Assembly: GCA_903857865.1 (NCBI GenBank)
Contig: CAIOGO010000014.1
Location: forward strand, 124,001 to 188,000
DNA: 64,000 nucleotides
Direction of reading: 5' to 3'
From: an uncultured bacterium
Lineage (GTDB): Bacteria > Bipolaricaulota > Bipolaricaulia > UBA7950 > UBA9294
The notes under the pieces were generated by a model. It made no database searches, was not told the DNA's origin, and worked only from the letters and a program-made list of their open reading frames with translations. Made by a program: the position numbers and the translations under genes. This document shows, one piece after another, positions 18,054 through 25,370 of this stretch. How positions within the stretch are numbered: position 1 is the first letter of the stretch; each line of letters opens with the position of its first letter.

Positions 18054-19907
18054 TCATCCGGGCGCTTTCGCCTGGTCGCGGAACTGACTCATGTAGAGGC
18101 GATAGTACGCCCCACGAGCTTCCATGAGCTCCTCGTGCGATCCACGCTCCACGATTTCTCCGCCGTCGATCATGATGACTTGGTTCGCGCCACGGATCGT
18201 CGAGAGACGGTGGGCAATGACGAAGCTCGTCCGCCCTTTCATCAACTCGAGCAGCGCCTCCTGAATGTGCACCTCGGTCCGCGTGTCGACGCTCGACGTC
18301 GCCTCATCCAGAATGAGAATGCGCGGGTCGGCGAGGATCGCGCGGGCAATCGCGATCAACTGCCGCTGCCCTTCCGAGATGTTGGCCCCCCGCTCGGACA
18401 ACACCGTGTCGTAGCCCTGCGGGAGATGTCGGATGAACCCGTCGGCTCGCGCCAAGGTGGCGGCACGGATGACTTCCTCGTCCGTCGCACCCAACCGGCC
18501 ATAGCGAATGTTCTCCATCACGCTTTCGGCGAACAGGAACGACTGCTGCAGCACGGTCCCCAGATTCCGTCGCAGGCTGGCGCGCGAGACCTTCCGGATG
18601 TCGATTCCGTCGATTTGGATCGACCCCGAGTTGAGGTCGTAGAACCGCGACAGGAGGTTCACCATTGTCGTCTTCCCGGCTCCCGTAGGGCCGACGAGCG
18701 CGACGCGTTGCCCGGGCCGCGCGTGGAAGGAGACGTCCTTCAGCACGGGCACTCCAGGCACGTAAGAGAACGTCACGTGGTCGAACACCACGTCGCCCTC
18801 CAAGCGTCCGAGTTCGACGGCGCCTGCTTCATCGGTCTGGTCTGGGACCGTATCGATGGTCGCGAAGATGCGCTCCGCGCCGGCCACGGCCGCCTGAACC
18901 TGGTTGTAGAGGTCGCCAAGCATTCGAAGCGGTTCGGCGAACCGCCCAGAGTACCCGATGAACGAGGCGATGGTGCCGACGGTGGCCATTCCAACAATCG
19001 TCATCCAGCCGCCGAGTCCGGCCACGATCGCGATGTTGGCGTTCGATAGGATGCCCATCATCGGCATGACGAGCAGCGAATAGGTCATGGCGTGCGTGCC
19101 GACCTTGCGGACCACCTCGTTCGCAACGTCGAACTTGCGCAGCATCGCGTCCTGTTGTCCGTACGCCATGACGACGCGTTGGCCGCTGTACGTCTCCTCG
19201 AGGATTCCGTTCAACGTCCCAAGATTCAGCTGGTAGCTGCGAAACGCCTTCCGCGTCTTCGACCCGACCAGGGCGACCAATCCGATCATCAGCGGGAACG
19301 CTACGAGCGTTCCGAGTGCAAGAAGCGGATTGAGGACGAACATGATGACGAGGACACCGACGAGGGTCAGGATGCCGGAGAAGAGCTGTGTCACATTCTG
19401 CGACAAGACGCGGCTCACGGCATCCATGTCGTTCGTCAGGCGGCTCATCAGCTCGCCCGAGGTTCGCGAATCAAAGAAGCGAAGCGACAGGGTTTGCATG
19501 TGGTCGAACAGCTCGCCGCGCAGCTTGCGCATCATCTTCTGCGCCACGACTGCGATGATCCAGCCTTGGGCTGCGCTCGCCAGCCATGAGACGGCGTAGA
19601 CGCCGATCATCGTGAGGATGATCCGGAATAGGGCATCCATCCCTGCCCTACCCATGGCGATCTGAATGATGGCGTCGATGCCCTTCCCCATGAGGTACGG
19701 ACCGCCAAGACCCATTCCAGTGCCGAGAGCGGCGAGGATGATGACGACCACGAGGGCCGTGCGATGCGCCCCAGCGTACGACACCAGCCGACGAAGCGTC
19801 CCGCGGACATTCTTCGCCCGCTCGACGGCCATCATGCCTCCGTGGCCGCGAGGTCCGGGGCCCGGCATACGCGGTCCCGCGCTCCTCTGCGTTCGGGCGT
19901 CAGCCAT
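18054..19907 (-). CDS. ABC exporter subunit with canonical ATPase site (BmrD/TM288-like)
   Basis: A 617-aa half transporter. A Gly/Pro/Arg-rich N-terminal tail of about 30 residues comes first, then six transmembrane helices (about 45-330), then the nucleotide-binding domain: Walker A GPTGAGKTT near 418, signature ISEGQRQL near 518 and Walker B ILILDEATSSVD near 540 with the catalytic Glu. The signature ISEGQ departs from LSGGQ. Together with the next subunit it should form a heterodimeric multidrug exporter. It overlaps the partner gene by 8 bases and starts behind AGGGAGG. Confidence 0.92.
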   Translation of the reverse strand: MADARTQRSAGPRMPGPGPRGHGGMMAVERAKNVRGTLRRLVSYAGAHRTALVVVIILAALGTGMGLGGPYLMGKGIDAIIQIAMGRAGMDALFRIILTMIGVYAVSWLASAAQGWIIAVVAQKMMRKLRGELFDHMQTLSLRFFDSRTSGELMSRLTNDMDAVSRVLSQNVTQLFSGILTLVGVLVIMFVLNPLLALGTLVAFPLMIGLVALVGSKTRKAFRSYQLNLGTLNGILEETYSGQRVVMAYGQQDAMLRKFDVANEVVRKVGTHAMTYSLLVMPMMGILSNANIAIVAGLGGWMTIVGMATVGTIASFIGYSGRFAEPLRMLGDLYNQVQAAVAGAERIFATIDTVPDQTDEAGAVELGRLEGDVVFDHVTFSYVPGVPVLKDVSFHARPGQRVALVGPTGAGKTTMVNLLSRFYDLNSGSIQIDGIDIRKVSRASLRRNLGTVLQQSFLFAESVMENIRYGRLGATDEEVIRAATLARADGFIRHLPQGYDTVLSERGANISEGQRQLIAIARAILADPRILILDEATSSVDTRTEVHIQEALLELMKGRTSFVIAHRLSTIRGANQVIMIDGGEIVERGSHEELMEARGAYYRLYMSQFRDQAKAPG

Positions 19908-21705
19908 GGCGCACCTCCCTAGCCGGCGCCGACTTGGCCTTGTCGGCCGCCGACGCCGATCGCCGGCCGTCTCCCAGTTGTGAGTTATAGATGTCGCGGT
20001 ACACAGGGCTCGTCTCCATCAATTCACGGTGAGTCCCCGCGGCGGCGATCTTCCCGCCGTCAAGGACGAGGATCTTGTCAGCCAAGAGTACGGTCGAGAT
20101 CCGCTGGGCCACGATGAAGCGCGTCGTCGTGTGCTCGGATTCGGAGATCAGCCGGTCGAGGGCATCCTGAAGCCGAACCTCCGTCTCGATGTCCACGGAG
20201 CTTGTCGAATCGTCGAGGATCAGCACCTTCGGTCGCACGACGAGCGCTCGGGCGATCGCCAGCCGCTGCCTCTGTCCACCGGAGAGAGTGACGCCGCGCT
20301 CGCCGATCACGGTGTTGTAGCCGTCAGGCAGAGCGCGAATAAACTCAGCCGCCTGCGCGGCCTCCGCCGCGGCTTCTACTTCCTCCTGCGACGCGTCGGG
20401 ACGTCCGTAGCGGATATTGTCGAGGATCGTCCCGCTGAACAAGACGGCTTCCTGCAGCGCAATGCCGACCTGCCCGCGGAGCGACGCGACCGTCACGTCG
20501 CGCACGTCCACTCCATCGAAGGTCACGCGCCCGGACGTCACGTCGTAGAAACGCGGAATGAGGTGGATGAGCGTCGACTTGCCCGATCCGGTGGCCCCGA
20601 GGATGGCCACGGTCTCCCCGGGCTCAGCCACGAAGCTCACTCCCTGCAAAACGGGGTCGCTGCAATCCGCAGAGTAGCTGAAGCAGACGTCCTCGAACGC
20701 GACGCGCCCCTCCGGCGCCGCGAGCGCCTTGGCTCCGGGGCGCTCGCGCACGTCTGGCTCGCCGTCCAGCACCTCGAGGATGCGGCTGGCCGAGGCGTCG
20801 GCCGCCGCCAGCGGGGCAACCATTGCAGCAAGCATCATCAACGGGAAGAGGGCCATCGACAGGTAGTTCACCGAGGCGACGACCTGGCCGACAGTCATCT
20901 TCCCGTCGAGCGTCATCGTCCCACCGAACCAGAGGGCGACGATGACGGCCGCATTCATGATGACCATCATCAGCGGCATCAGAAGGGCGAGGACGCGGAA
21001 CACGCGAATCGACTGCGCCGTCAGAGCCTCGTTGGCAGATCCGAAGCGCTCGATCTCCTGTTCTTCGCGGACGAACGCCTTGACGACGCGGACGCCGGCG
21101 AGATTCTCCTGAAGGACCGTGTTCAATCGATCCAACCGCTTCTGCACGCCGAGGAACATCGAGCGCGCCGGACCGGCGAACAGCAGGACGAACAGGATGA
21201 TCACGGGGAAAAAGGCGAGCACGATCCAGCCCAACTCGACGCTGGTGAGGAAGAGGAAGGCGATCGCGCCGAGCATCCAGATCGGAGCACGGGTCAAGAT
21301 GCGCAGCGACATCTGAACGATCATCTGTACGAAGTTGACGTCGCTCGTCGAGCGGACAATGAGCTGTCCGGTCTGCAGTCGGTCGAGGTTGCCGAACGAG
21401 AAGCTCTGCACTCGACGCACGAGCGCGCTACGCACGTCGGCGGCGAAGCTCTGCCCAACCCGAACCGAGAGCGCGTTGTTGACGATCGCGAAGAGCGCGC
21501 TCGCCAAGGCGGCGCCAAGCATGATGAGCGACGTGGTCCACACGACGTGGAGGTTCTTCGCGCCAATCCCTTGGTCGATGATTCGCTGCGACAGCCGCGG
21601 GATCGCCAGGTCAGCGGCCACCATGCCGAGGAGCAGGACAAGAGCCCCGATGGCTTCCCACTTGTAGGGACGCACGTAGCGGTACAGACGAATGAGCGAC
21701 CTCAC
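19900..21705 (-). CDS. ABC exporter subunit with degenerate Walker B (BmrC/TM287-like)
   Basis: A 601-aa half transporter with six helices (about 15-315) and a nucleotide-binding domain: Walker A GATGSGKST near 375, signature LSGGQRQR near 475, Walker B VLILDDSTSSVD near 497. The catalytic Glu is replaced by Asp (LDDS), the hallmark of the degenerate site in heterodimeric exporters such as TM287/288 and BmrCD. It overlaps the MarR gene's end (ATGA) and the partner's start, so all three are one operon. Substrate unknown, probably hydrophobic compounds. Confidence 0.92.
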   Translation of the reverse strand: MRSLIRLYRYVRPYKWEAIGALVLLLGMVAADLAIPRLSQRIIDQGIGAKNLHVVWTTSLIMLGAALASALFAIVNNALSVRVGQSFAADVRSALVRRVQSFSFGNLDRLQTGQLIVRSTSDVNFVQMIVQMSLRILTRAPIWMLGAIAFLFLTSVELGWIVLAFFPVIILFVLLFAGPARSMFLGVQKRLDRLNTVLQENLAGVRVVKAFVREEQEIERFGSANEALTAQSIRVFRVLALLMPLMMVIMNAAVIVALWFGGTMTLDGKMTVGQVVASVNYLSMALFPLMMLAAMVAPLAAADASASRILEVLDGEPDVRERPGAKALAAPEGRVAFEDVCFSYSADCSDPVLQGVSFVAEPGETVAILGATGSGKSTLIHLIPRFYDVTSGRVTFDGVDVRDVTVASLRGQVGIALQEAVLFSGTILDNIRYGRPDASQEEVEAAAEAAQAAEFIRALPDGYNTVIGERGVTLSGGQRQRLAIARALVVRPKVLILDDSTSSVDIETEVRLQDALDRLISESEHTTTRFIVAQRISTVLLADKILVLDGGKIAAAGTHRELMETSPVYRDIYNSQLGDGRRSASAADKAKSAPAREVRHG

Positions 21706-22199
21706 TTGTCCCCCCCTCCTTCGACGTCAGGCGACGCAGACTGCCTCCCCGCAGGGAGACGCTCAATGAGCTTCGCGTGGACCTTGACGAGAAGCGCATG
21801 CAGCTCGCCTTGCTCTCGAGCCGTGAGCACACCGGTGACTTCCCGCTCCAACTCGAGGAAGTTCGAGCGGGCCTCCTGATGAAGTTTCCTCGCTTTCTCC
21901 GTGAGGTACACGCGGGACACTCTCTGATCGTTCGGATCCGTCTTCCGCACGACCCAGCCGTCGCGCTCCATTCGCTGAAGCATGCTCGTGACGGACGCCG
22001 CCGAAAGGTGAAAGGCCCTGCCGATCTCCGTCTGAGGCGCTCCCTCGCTGTCCCCGAGGAAGAAGAGAGCGAACCCCTGTGCCTTATGAAGGCCAATCTC
22101 CTCCATCTTCACCCGCATGCGGTCGGCCGTCAGGCGGCAGACCTGCAACAGCAGTTGGCCGACCGTCTGCTGTTCAGGATTTCGTGTCTCTTGCCTCAT
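21702..22199 (-). CDS. MarR-family transcriptional regulator
   Basis: A 165-aa winged-helix regulator. The recognition region matches MarR: TEIGRAFHLSAASVTSMLQRMERDGWV (two helices and recognition helix, residues about 56-82), then the wing RKTDPNDQRVSRVYLT. It heads the operon for the heterodimeric ABC exporter. An inverted repeat 32 bases upstream is the likely operator. The arrangement suggests that a compound exported by the pump relieves repression. Confidence 0.93.
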   Translation of the reverse strand: MRQETRNPEQQTVGQLLLQVCRLTADRMRVKMEEIGLHKAQGFALFFLGDSEGAPQTEIGRAFHLSAASVTSMLQRMERDGWVVRKTDPNDQRVSRVYLTEKARKLHQEARSNFLELEREVTGVLTAREQGELHALLVKVHAKLIERLPAGRQSASPDVEGGGDK

Positions 22200-22230
22200 T
22201 CCTTAGCCTCCGAACCTTCAGCGTGCTGAC

Positions 22231-22246
22231 CGTTAGTTGGCTAACG
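22231..22246. promoter_or_regulatory. MarR operator-like inverted repeat
   Basis: CGTTAGTTGGCTAACG has perfect 6-base arms around a 4-base centre and sits just upstream of the MarR gene. TTAG/CTAA arms are typical of MarR operators. It is proposed as the self-regulated operator of the marR-ABC operon. Confidence 0.75.
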
Positions 22247-22520
22247 ATATACGAGGCAACACCCCTCGTCAAGGTGCAGTTCGATGACGCTCCCCGGTCG
22301 AAGGATTCGTGGCTAGTCGACGAGTTGTACCCCTCAGCATAGTCGAGTGGGCGTGATGCGACAGCCAGCTGCGACGCAGTCGTGCATCCCTCTCGTCCCT
22401 TGGTCGCGTCGTGCGGGCCGCCGAGGAGCCAGGCGAGAAGTCAGAAAAGACTGGCTGCCACGCTGAAGACGCTCCGCCAACTGGACAGCGGAGCCACGGG
22501 GGGCAAAGAGGAGGTTCGGA

Positions 22521-22778
22521 CTATCGCTTCTCGCCGCCTTTCAGCGCGTCGTGGATGCCGAAGATCGCCATGACGAGCTCGCAGGCGATGCGCACGAAGA
22601 TCGGGCCGACGAGAAGTGTCAGGATGCCGGTGAGGATCCCGACCCCGGAGCCAAACCGTCCAGCCGAGGACACGATGAGGGCAATGCCCTGCACCACACA
22701 AAGGCCGACGCCCAACCAGAACAGGAGTTCGATGACGATCGGCGTGATGAACTTGCGGAACAATAGGTAGTCGCGCAT
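22521..22778 (-). CDS. DUF4282-like small membrane protein
   Basis: An 85-aa protein with two transmembrane segments (residues about 11-33 and 43-70). The pattern RKFITPIVIELLFWLGV at the N-terminus and LLVGPIFVRIACELVMAIF near residue 50 is that of the DUF4282 family. The start at 22778 is set by AAGGAGG 4 bases upstream. Function is unknown in the family; it is likely a cytoplasmic-membrane protein. It is transcribed divergently from the broken FMN-reductase gene. Confidence 0.78.
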   Translation of the reverse strand: MRDYLLFRKFITPIVIELLFWLGVGLCVVQGIALIVSSAGRFGSGVGILTGILTLLVGPIFVRIACELVMAIFGIHDALKGGEKR

Positions 22779-22899
22779 AGCGCCTCCTTGGCACGGACAA
22801 ATCGGGAGCACGATAGCGGATCCCTCCGGCTCTGCCAAGGAACAGCACCTCTTCTCCTCCGCACCCGGTGCGGCGGCCGAGGACTGTCCAGCCGAGGCT

Positions 22900-22917
22900 G
22901 TCCAGCCCGGGCTGGAC
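22900..22917. promoter_or_regulatory. Perfect 18-bp palindrome in a divergent intergenic region
   Basis: GTCCAGCCCGGGCTGGAC is fully self-complementary. A direct repeat of CTGTCCAGCC precedes and overlaps it (22884-22907). It lies between the divergent starts of the DUF4282-like gene and the FMN-reductase gene and could be an operator. The 319-base gap from 22779 to 23097 otherwise holds only the stem-loops listed next. Confidence 0.45.
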
Positions 22918-22993
22918 GAGCCTAGACTAGACCCACGTGAACGAGACGGACGAGAGACGCTGCCCAGCGAAGATGAGGCGCAGCGAGAGGGAA

Positions 22994-23057
22994 CCCCGCC
23001 GAGGGTATGGCGGGGCCGCTGGGGAGGACGGCCGGCCCTGCGAAAGGGGTCGGCCGT
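22994..23057 (+). promoter_or_regulatory. Two leader stem-loops before the FMN-reductase gene
   Basis: CCCCGCC (22994-23000) pairs with GGCGGGG (23009-23015). ACGGCCG (23028-23034) pairs with CGGCCGT (23051-23057), extended by a CCC/GGG pairing. The second hairpin ends in TTTC, short of a classic terminator. The pair may act as leader structure; no known riboswitch class was recognised. Confidence 0.35.
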
Positions 23058-23097
23058 TTCCACTGACCGCAAAGGATCTCGGCACAGGAGGACTTCG

Positions 23098-23663
23098 ATG
23101 AAGGTTGTCGTACTGCATGGAAGTGCGCACAGAGGCGGCGATTCGGACGCGTTGGTCGACAGACTCCTCGCCGGGATGGGCCCCCCAAAGTGCATGAGGT
23201 CCGACACTTCTACGCTATCGACATGAACATCGCGCACTGTCGGAGTTGCGGAGCCTGTGGACTCGAGGGTGGCACCGGCGTCTGCGTGATCCGCGACGAC
23301 ATGCAGGACGTGTACCCGGCGTTCTCCGAGCCTCATGTCGTCGTCCTCGCGGCACCCATGTTCTGGGGCTACATGACGTCCCAGCTCAAGACGCTGTTCG
23401 ACCGACTGGAAGCCATCGCGTCCCCAAAACACTTCGGCGGCAGAGACTTCATCCTCTTGGTGACCTATCGCCACTACTACGGCTCCATGGTCGAGTGGCT
23501 CGGCCGGATCACGAGTGCGTTCGGGAGCCGGTTGCACGCCATGACGTGCCAGACCTACGATCAGGACGCGGACCGCGACGTCCCGATCGCCAACTTCCCC
23601 GGCAGGTTGCACGAGGCGTTCGAGCTCGGTCGGAGAGTTGGTGCGGCATCCGGCGGGGTGTAG
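23098..23663 (+). pseudogene. NAD(P)H-dependent FMN-reductase family gene broken by a frameshift
   Basis: The frame starting at 23098 behind AGGAGG encodes MKVVVLHGSAHRGGDSDALV, the classic FMN phosphate-loop start of the flavodoxin-like NAD(P)H-dependent oxidoreductase family. It then stops at codon 43. From about 23190 the other frame continues the family: HCRSCGACGLEGG, then DDMQDVYPAF, then APMFWGYMTSQLKTLFDR. One extra base in the C6 run at 23181-23186 would join both halves into a protein of about 188 aa (PPKVHEVRHFYAIDMN across the join). The gene is therefore either inactivated, decoded by slippage, or affected by a sequencing undercall. Confidence 0.85.
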
Positions 23664-23682
23664 GTTCGAAGCCCCGGCCGCT

Positions 23683-24573
23683 CTACCCCCCGAACGAGAC
23701 GAGGAGGACGGCGCCGATCGCGAGGACGACGCCCACGAGGGCACGCGGCGACGGCCGTTCGCGCAGGAAGACGACCGAGTACACCAGGCAGAAGAGGAGC
23801 GTCGACCCGCGCACGGGCGCCACGACGCTGGCCGGCGCGAGTTCGAGACTCTTGAGCCAAAGGAGCCAGCCGAGGCCGGCCCCGGCGATGCCCGACAGCG
23901 CCACGAAGAAGAACCCACGTCGCTCGACGCGCACAGGGATCCGCCGCCTCAGGAACGGGAGAAGAACCACCGCGCCAAGGCAGCCGGCACAGGCGAAGAG
24001 AAGCAGAAGCATCTCCGGCGAGAGACCCTGATCGAGCGCGAGCTTCGCCGGGACCGTCTCAGCAACTCCCCACAGGACTCCGGTCAGGAGCGCGAACAGG
24101 GTTCCCGAGCCGCCGCTTCGACGGCCCGTCGCGTCGTTGCGCTCGACGAGGAAGTACGCGCCGACCAGCACGAGACCCGCCGCCAAGACGAGGTCCCAGC
24201 GCAGCGGCTCGCCCAAGAGGAGCACGGCCCCGAGGACGCCCCACAAGGGCGCCGTGTTGGAGAGCGTTGTCGCCTGGTGAGTCGACGACCGTTCGATCGC
24301 CAGGAGGTAGAAGAAGCCCCCAGCCGTCGCATCAACGACCCCGGCAAGCACGGCAAGAGCCGCCGGCCCGAGAGCCGGCGCGACGAGTCTACCAGAGACG
24401 AGCGCAACGACGAGCGCGAACAGGGCGACGAGTCCCCACCGCACGACGAGGTACGTCAGCCGATCGATGTACCGGATCGCCGGCGTAGCGGCCGTCATGC
24501 CAATTCCCCACGCCGCCGACGCGGCAAGCGCAAGCGCCAAGGCTTCCGTCGAGATGGCAACCTCCTTGCCCAT
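23683..24573 (-). CDS. EamA-family (DMT superfamily) transporter
   Basis: A 296-aa membrane protein with ten predicted transmembrane helices in two EamA repeats (about 10-137 and 155-295). Family features include ATPAIRYIDRLTY near 30, NTAPLWGVLGAVLLLGEPL near 107, and the second-repeat equivalent VVAPVRGSTLLFCLVYSVVF near 250. Such proteins move small metabolites across the cytoplasmic membrane; the substrate is unknown. The ribosome binding site before the ATG at 24573 is weak. Its 3' end faces the broken FMN-reductase gene. Confidence 0.85.
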   Translation of the reverse strand: MGKEVAISTEALALALAASAAWGIGMTAATPAIRYIDRLTYLVVRWGLVALFALVVALVSGRLVAPALGPAALAVLAGVVDATAGGFFYLLAIERSSTHQATTLSNTAPLWGVLGAVLLLGEPLRWDLVLAAGLVLVGAYFLVERNDATGRRSGGSGTLFALLTGVLWGVAETVPAKLALDQGLSPEMLLLLFACAGCLGAVVLLPFLRRRIPVRVERRGFFFVALSGIAGAGLGWLLWLKSLELAPASVVAPVRGSTLLFCLVYSVVFLRERPSPRALVGVVLAIGAVLLVSFGG

Positions 24574-24735
24574 GGTGGCGCCTCAGGGCCGATGAGATGC
24601 GGGAACGATACCTGGGCGAGCCTGGGCTGTCACTCGATGCCCGCCACGCTCTCCTCACACGACCATCACGGGACCGACACGTCGACTGCGCATGCTCACG
24701 AACCTGGAAATCGAGAGAAATGAAGGAGCACCTAG

Positions 24736-25341
24736 ATGAAACCGTGGATCGTCATCGGAATCGTCGCCGTGGTCGCGACAGCAGCTCTGGCCGTGGGGCT
24801 CAGCCTCGCCGCCGGCCCGCCGGGAGCCGCGGACGAAATCCGCGCCGAGCTGATCCCACCCCAAGGAACGGAAACAGCCTACGGAATCCCGCTGTCCTTG
24901 GCATCCCTGCCGCAGTTCATCGGCTGGTGGACGACGCTTGTCCCGCCGGCCCAGGATCGGCCGGAGTACGCAGACGCCCTGAGGTCGCTCGTCGCCCCGT
25001 GCTGCGACGACAACACGGCCTTCCGCTGCTGCTGCGAGACGCAGCCAGGCCAGGCCTGCAACCTCACTCGCAGCGCCAAGGGTCTCGCGGCCCATCTCGT
25101 CCTCGATCTCGGGTTCACGAAGGACCAGATTCGCGAAAACGTTCTTCAGTGGCTCGAGTTCGCTCGCCCGGACTACTACGTGGCGGCGGAACTCGCCGCC
25201 CGCGGCCTAGACCCGGCGAGCTACGGGCTGACGACCCAGGGTTCCTGCTATCGCGGACTCTGCGGAGCCCCGATCAGCCAGGGCGGCTGCGGCGGGATGA
25301 ACGAACTCGTCGAGCCGACCATCGTGGGAGGGAGCGTCTAG
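24736..25341 (+). CDS. Cysteine-rich exported protein, unknown function
   Basis: A 201-aa protein with an N-terminal hydrophobic segment (residues 5-27), either signal peptide or anchor. The mature part has an unusual cysteine pattern: APCCDDNTAFRCCCET near residue 94, another Cys near 108, then CYRGLC and GGCGG near the C-terminus. A helical segment between them (AAHLVLDLGFTKDQIRENV) is reminiscent of small Cys-motif proteins such as the PCYCGC group, but the motif is not the same. The cysteines could bind metal or form disulphides. AAGGAG precedes the start. It stands alone between an EamA gene and a helicase gene. Confidence 0.6.
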   Translation: MKPWIVIGIVAVVATAALAVGLSLAAGPPGAADEIRAELIPPQGTETAYGIPLSLASLPQFIGWWTTLVPPAQDRPEYADALRSLVAPCCDDNTAFRCCCETQPGQACNLTRSAKGLAAHLVLDLGFTKDQIRENVLQWLEFARPDYYVAAELAARGLDPASYGLTTQGSCYRGLCGAPISQGGCGGMNELVEPTIVGGSV

Positions 25342-25370
25342 GCCGCCGGGCAGCTGCGCAGCCGAGCGAC

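Noticed and set aside
23181-23186. Programmed ribosomal frameshift site
   Set aside because: The C run could slip, but no stimulatory structure directly downstream was evident and this protein family is not known to use frameshifting. It is reported as a frameshift without claiming that it is programmed.
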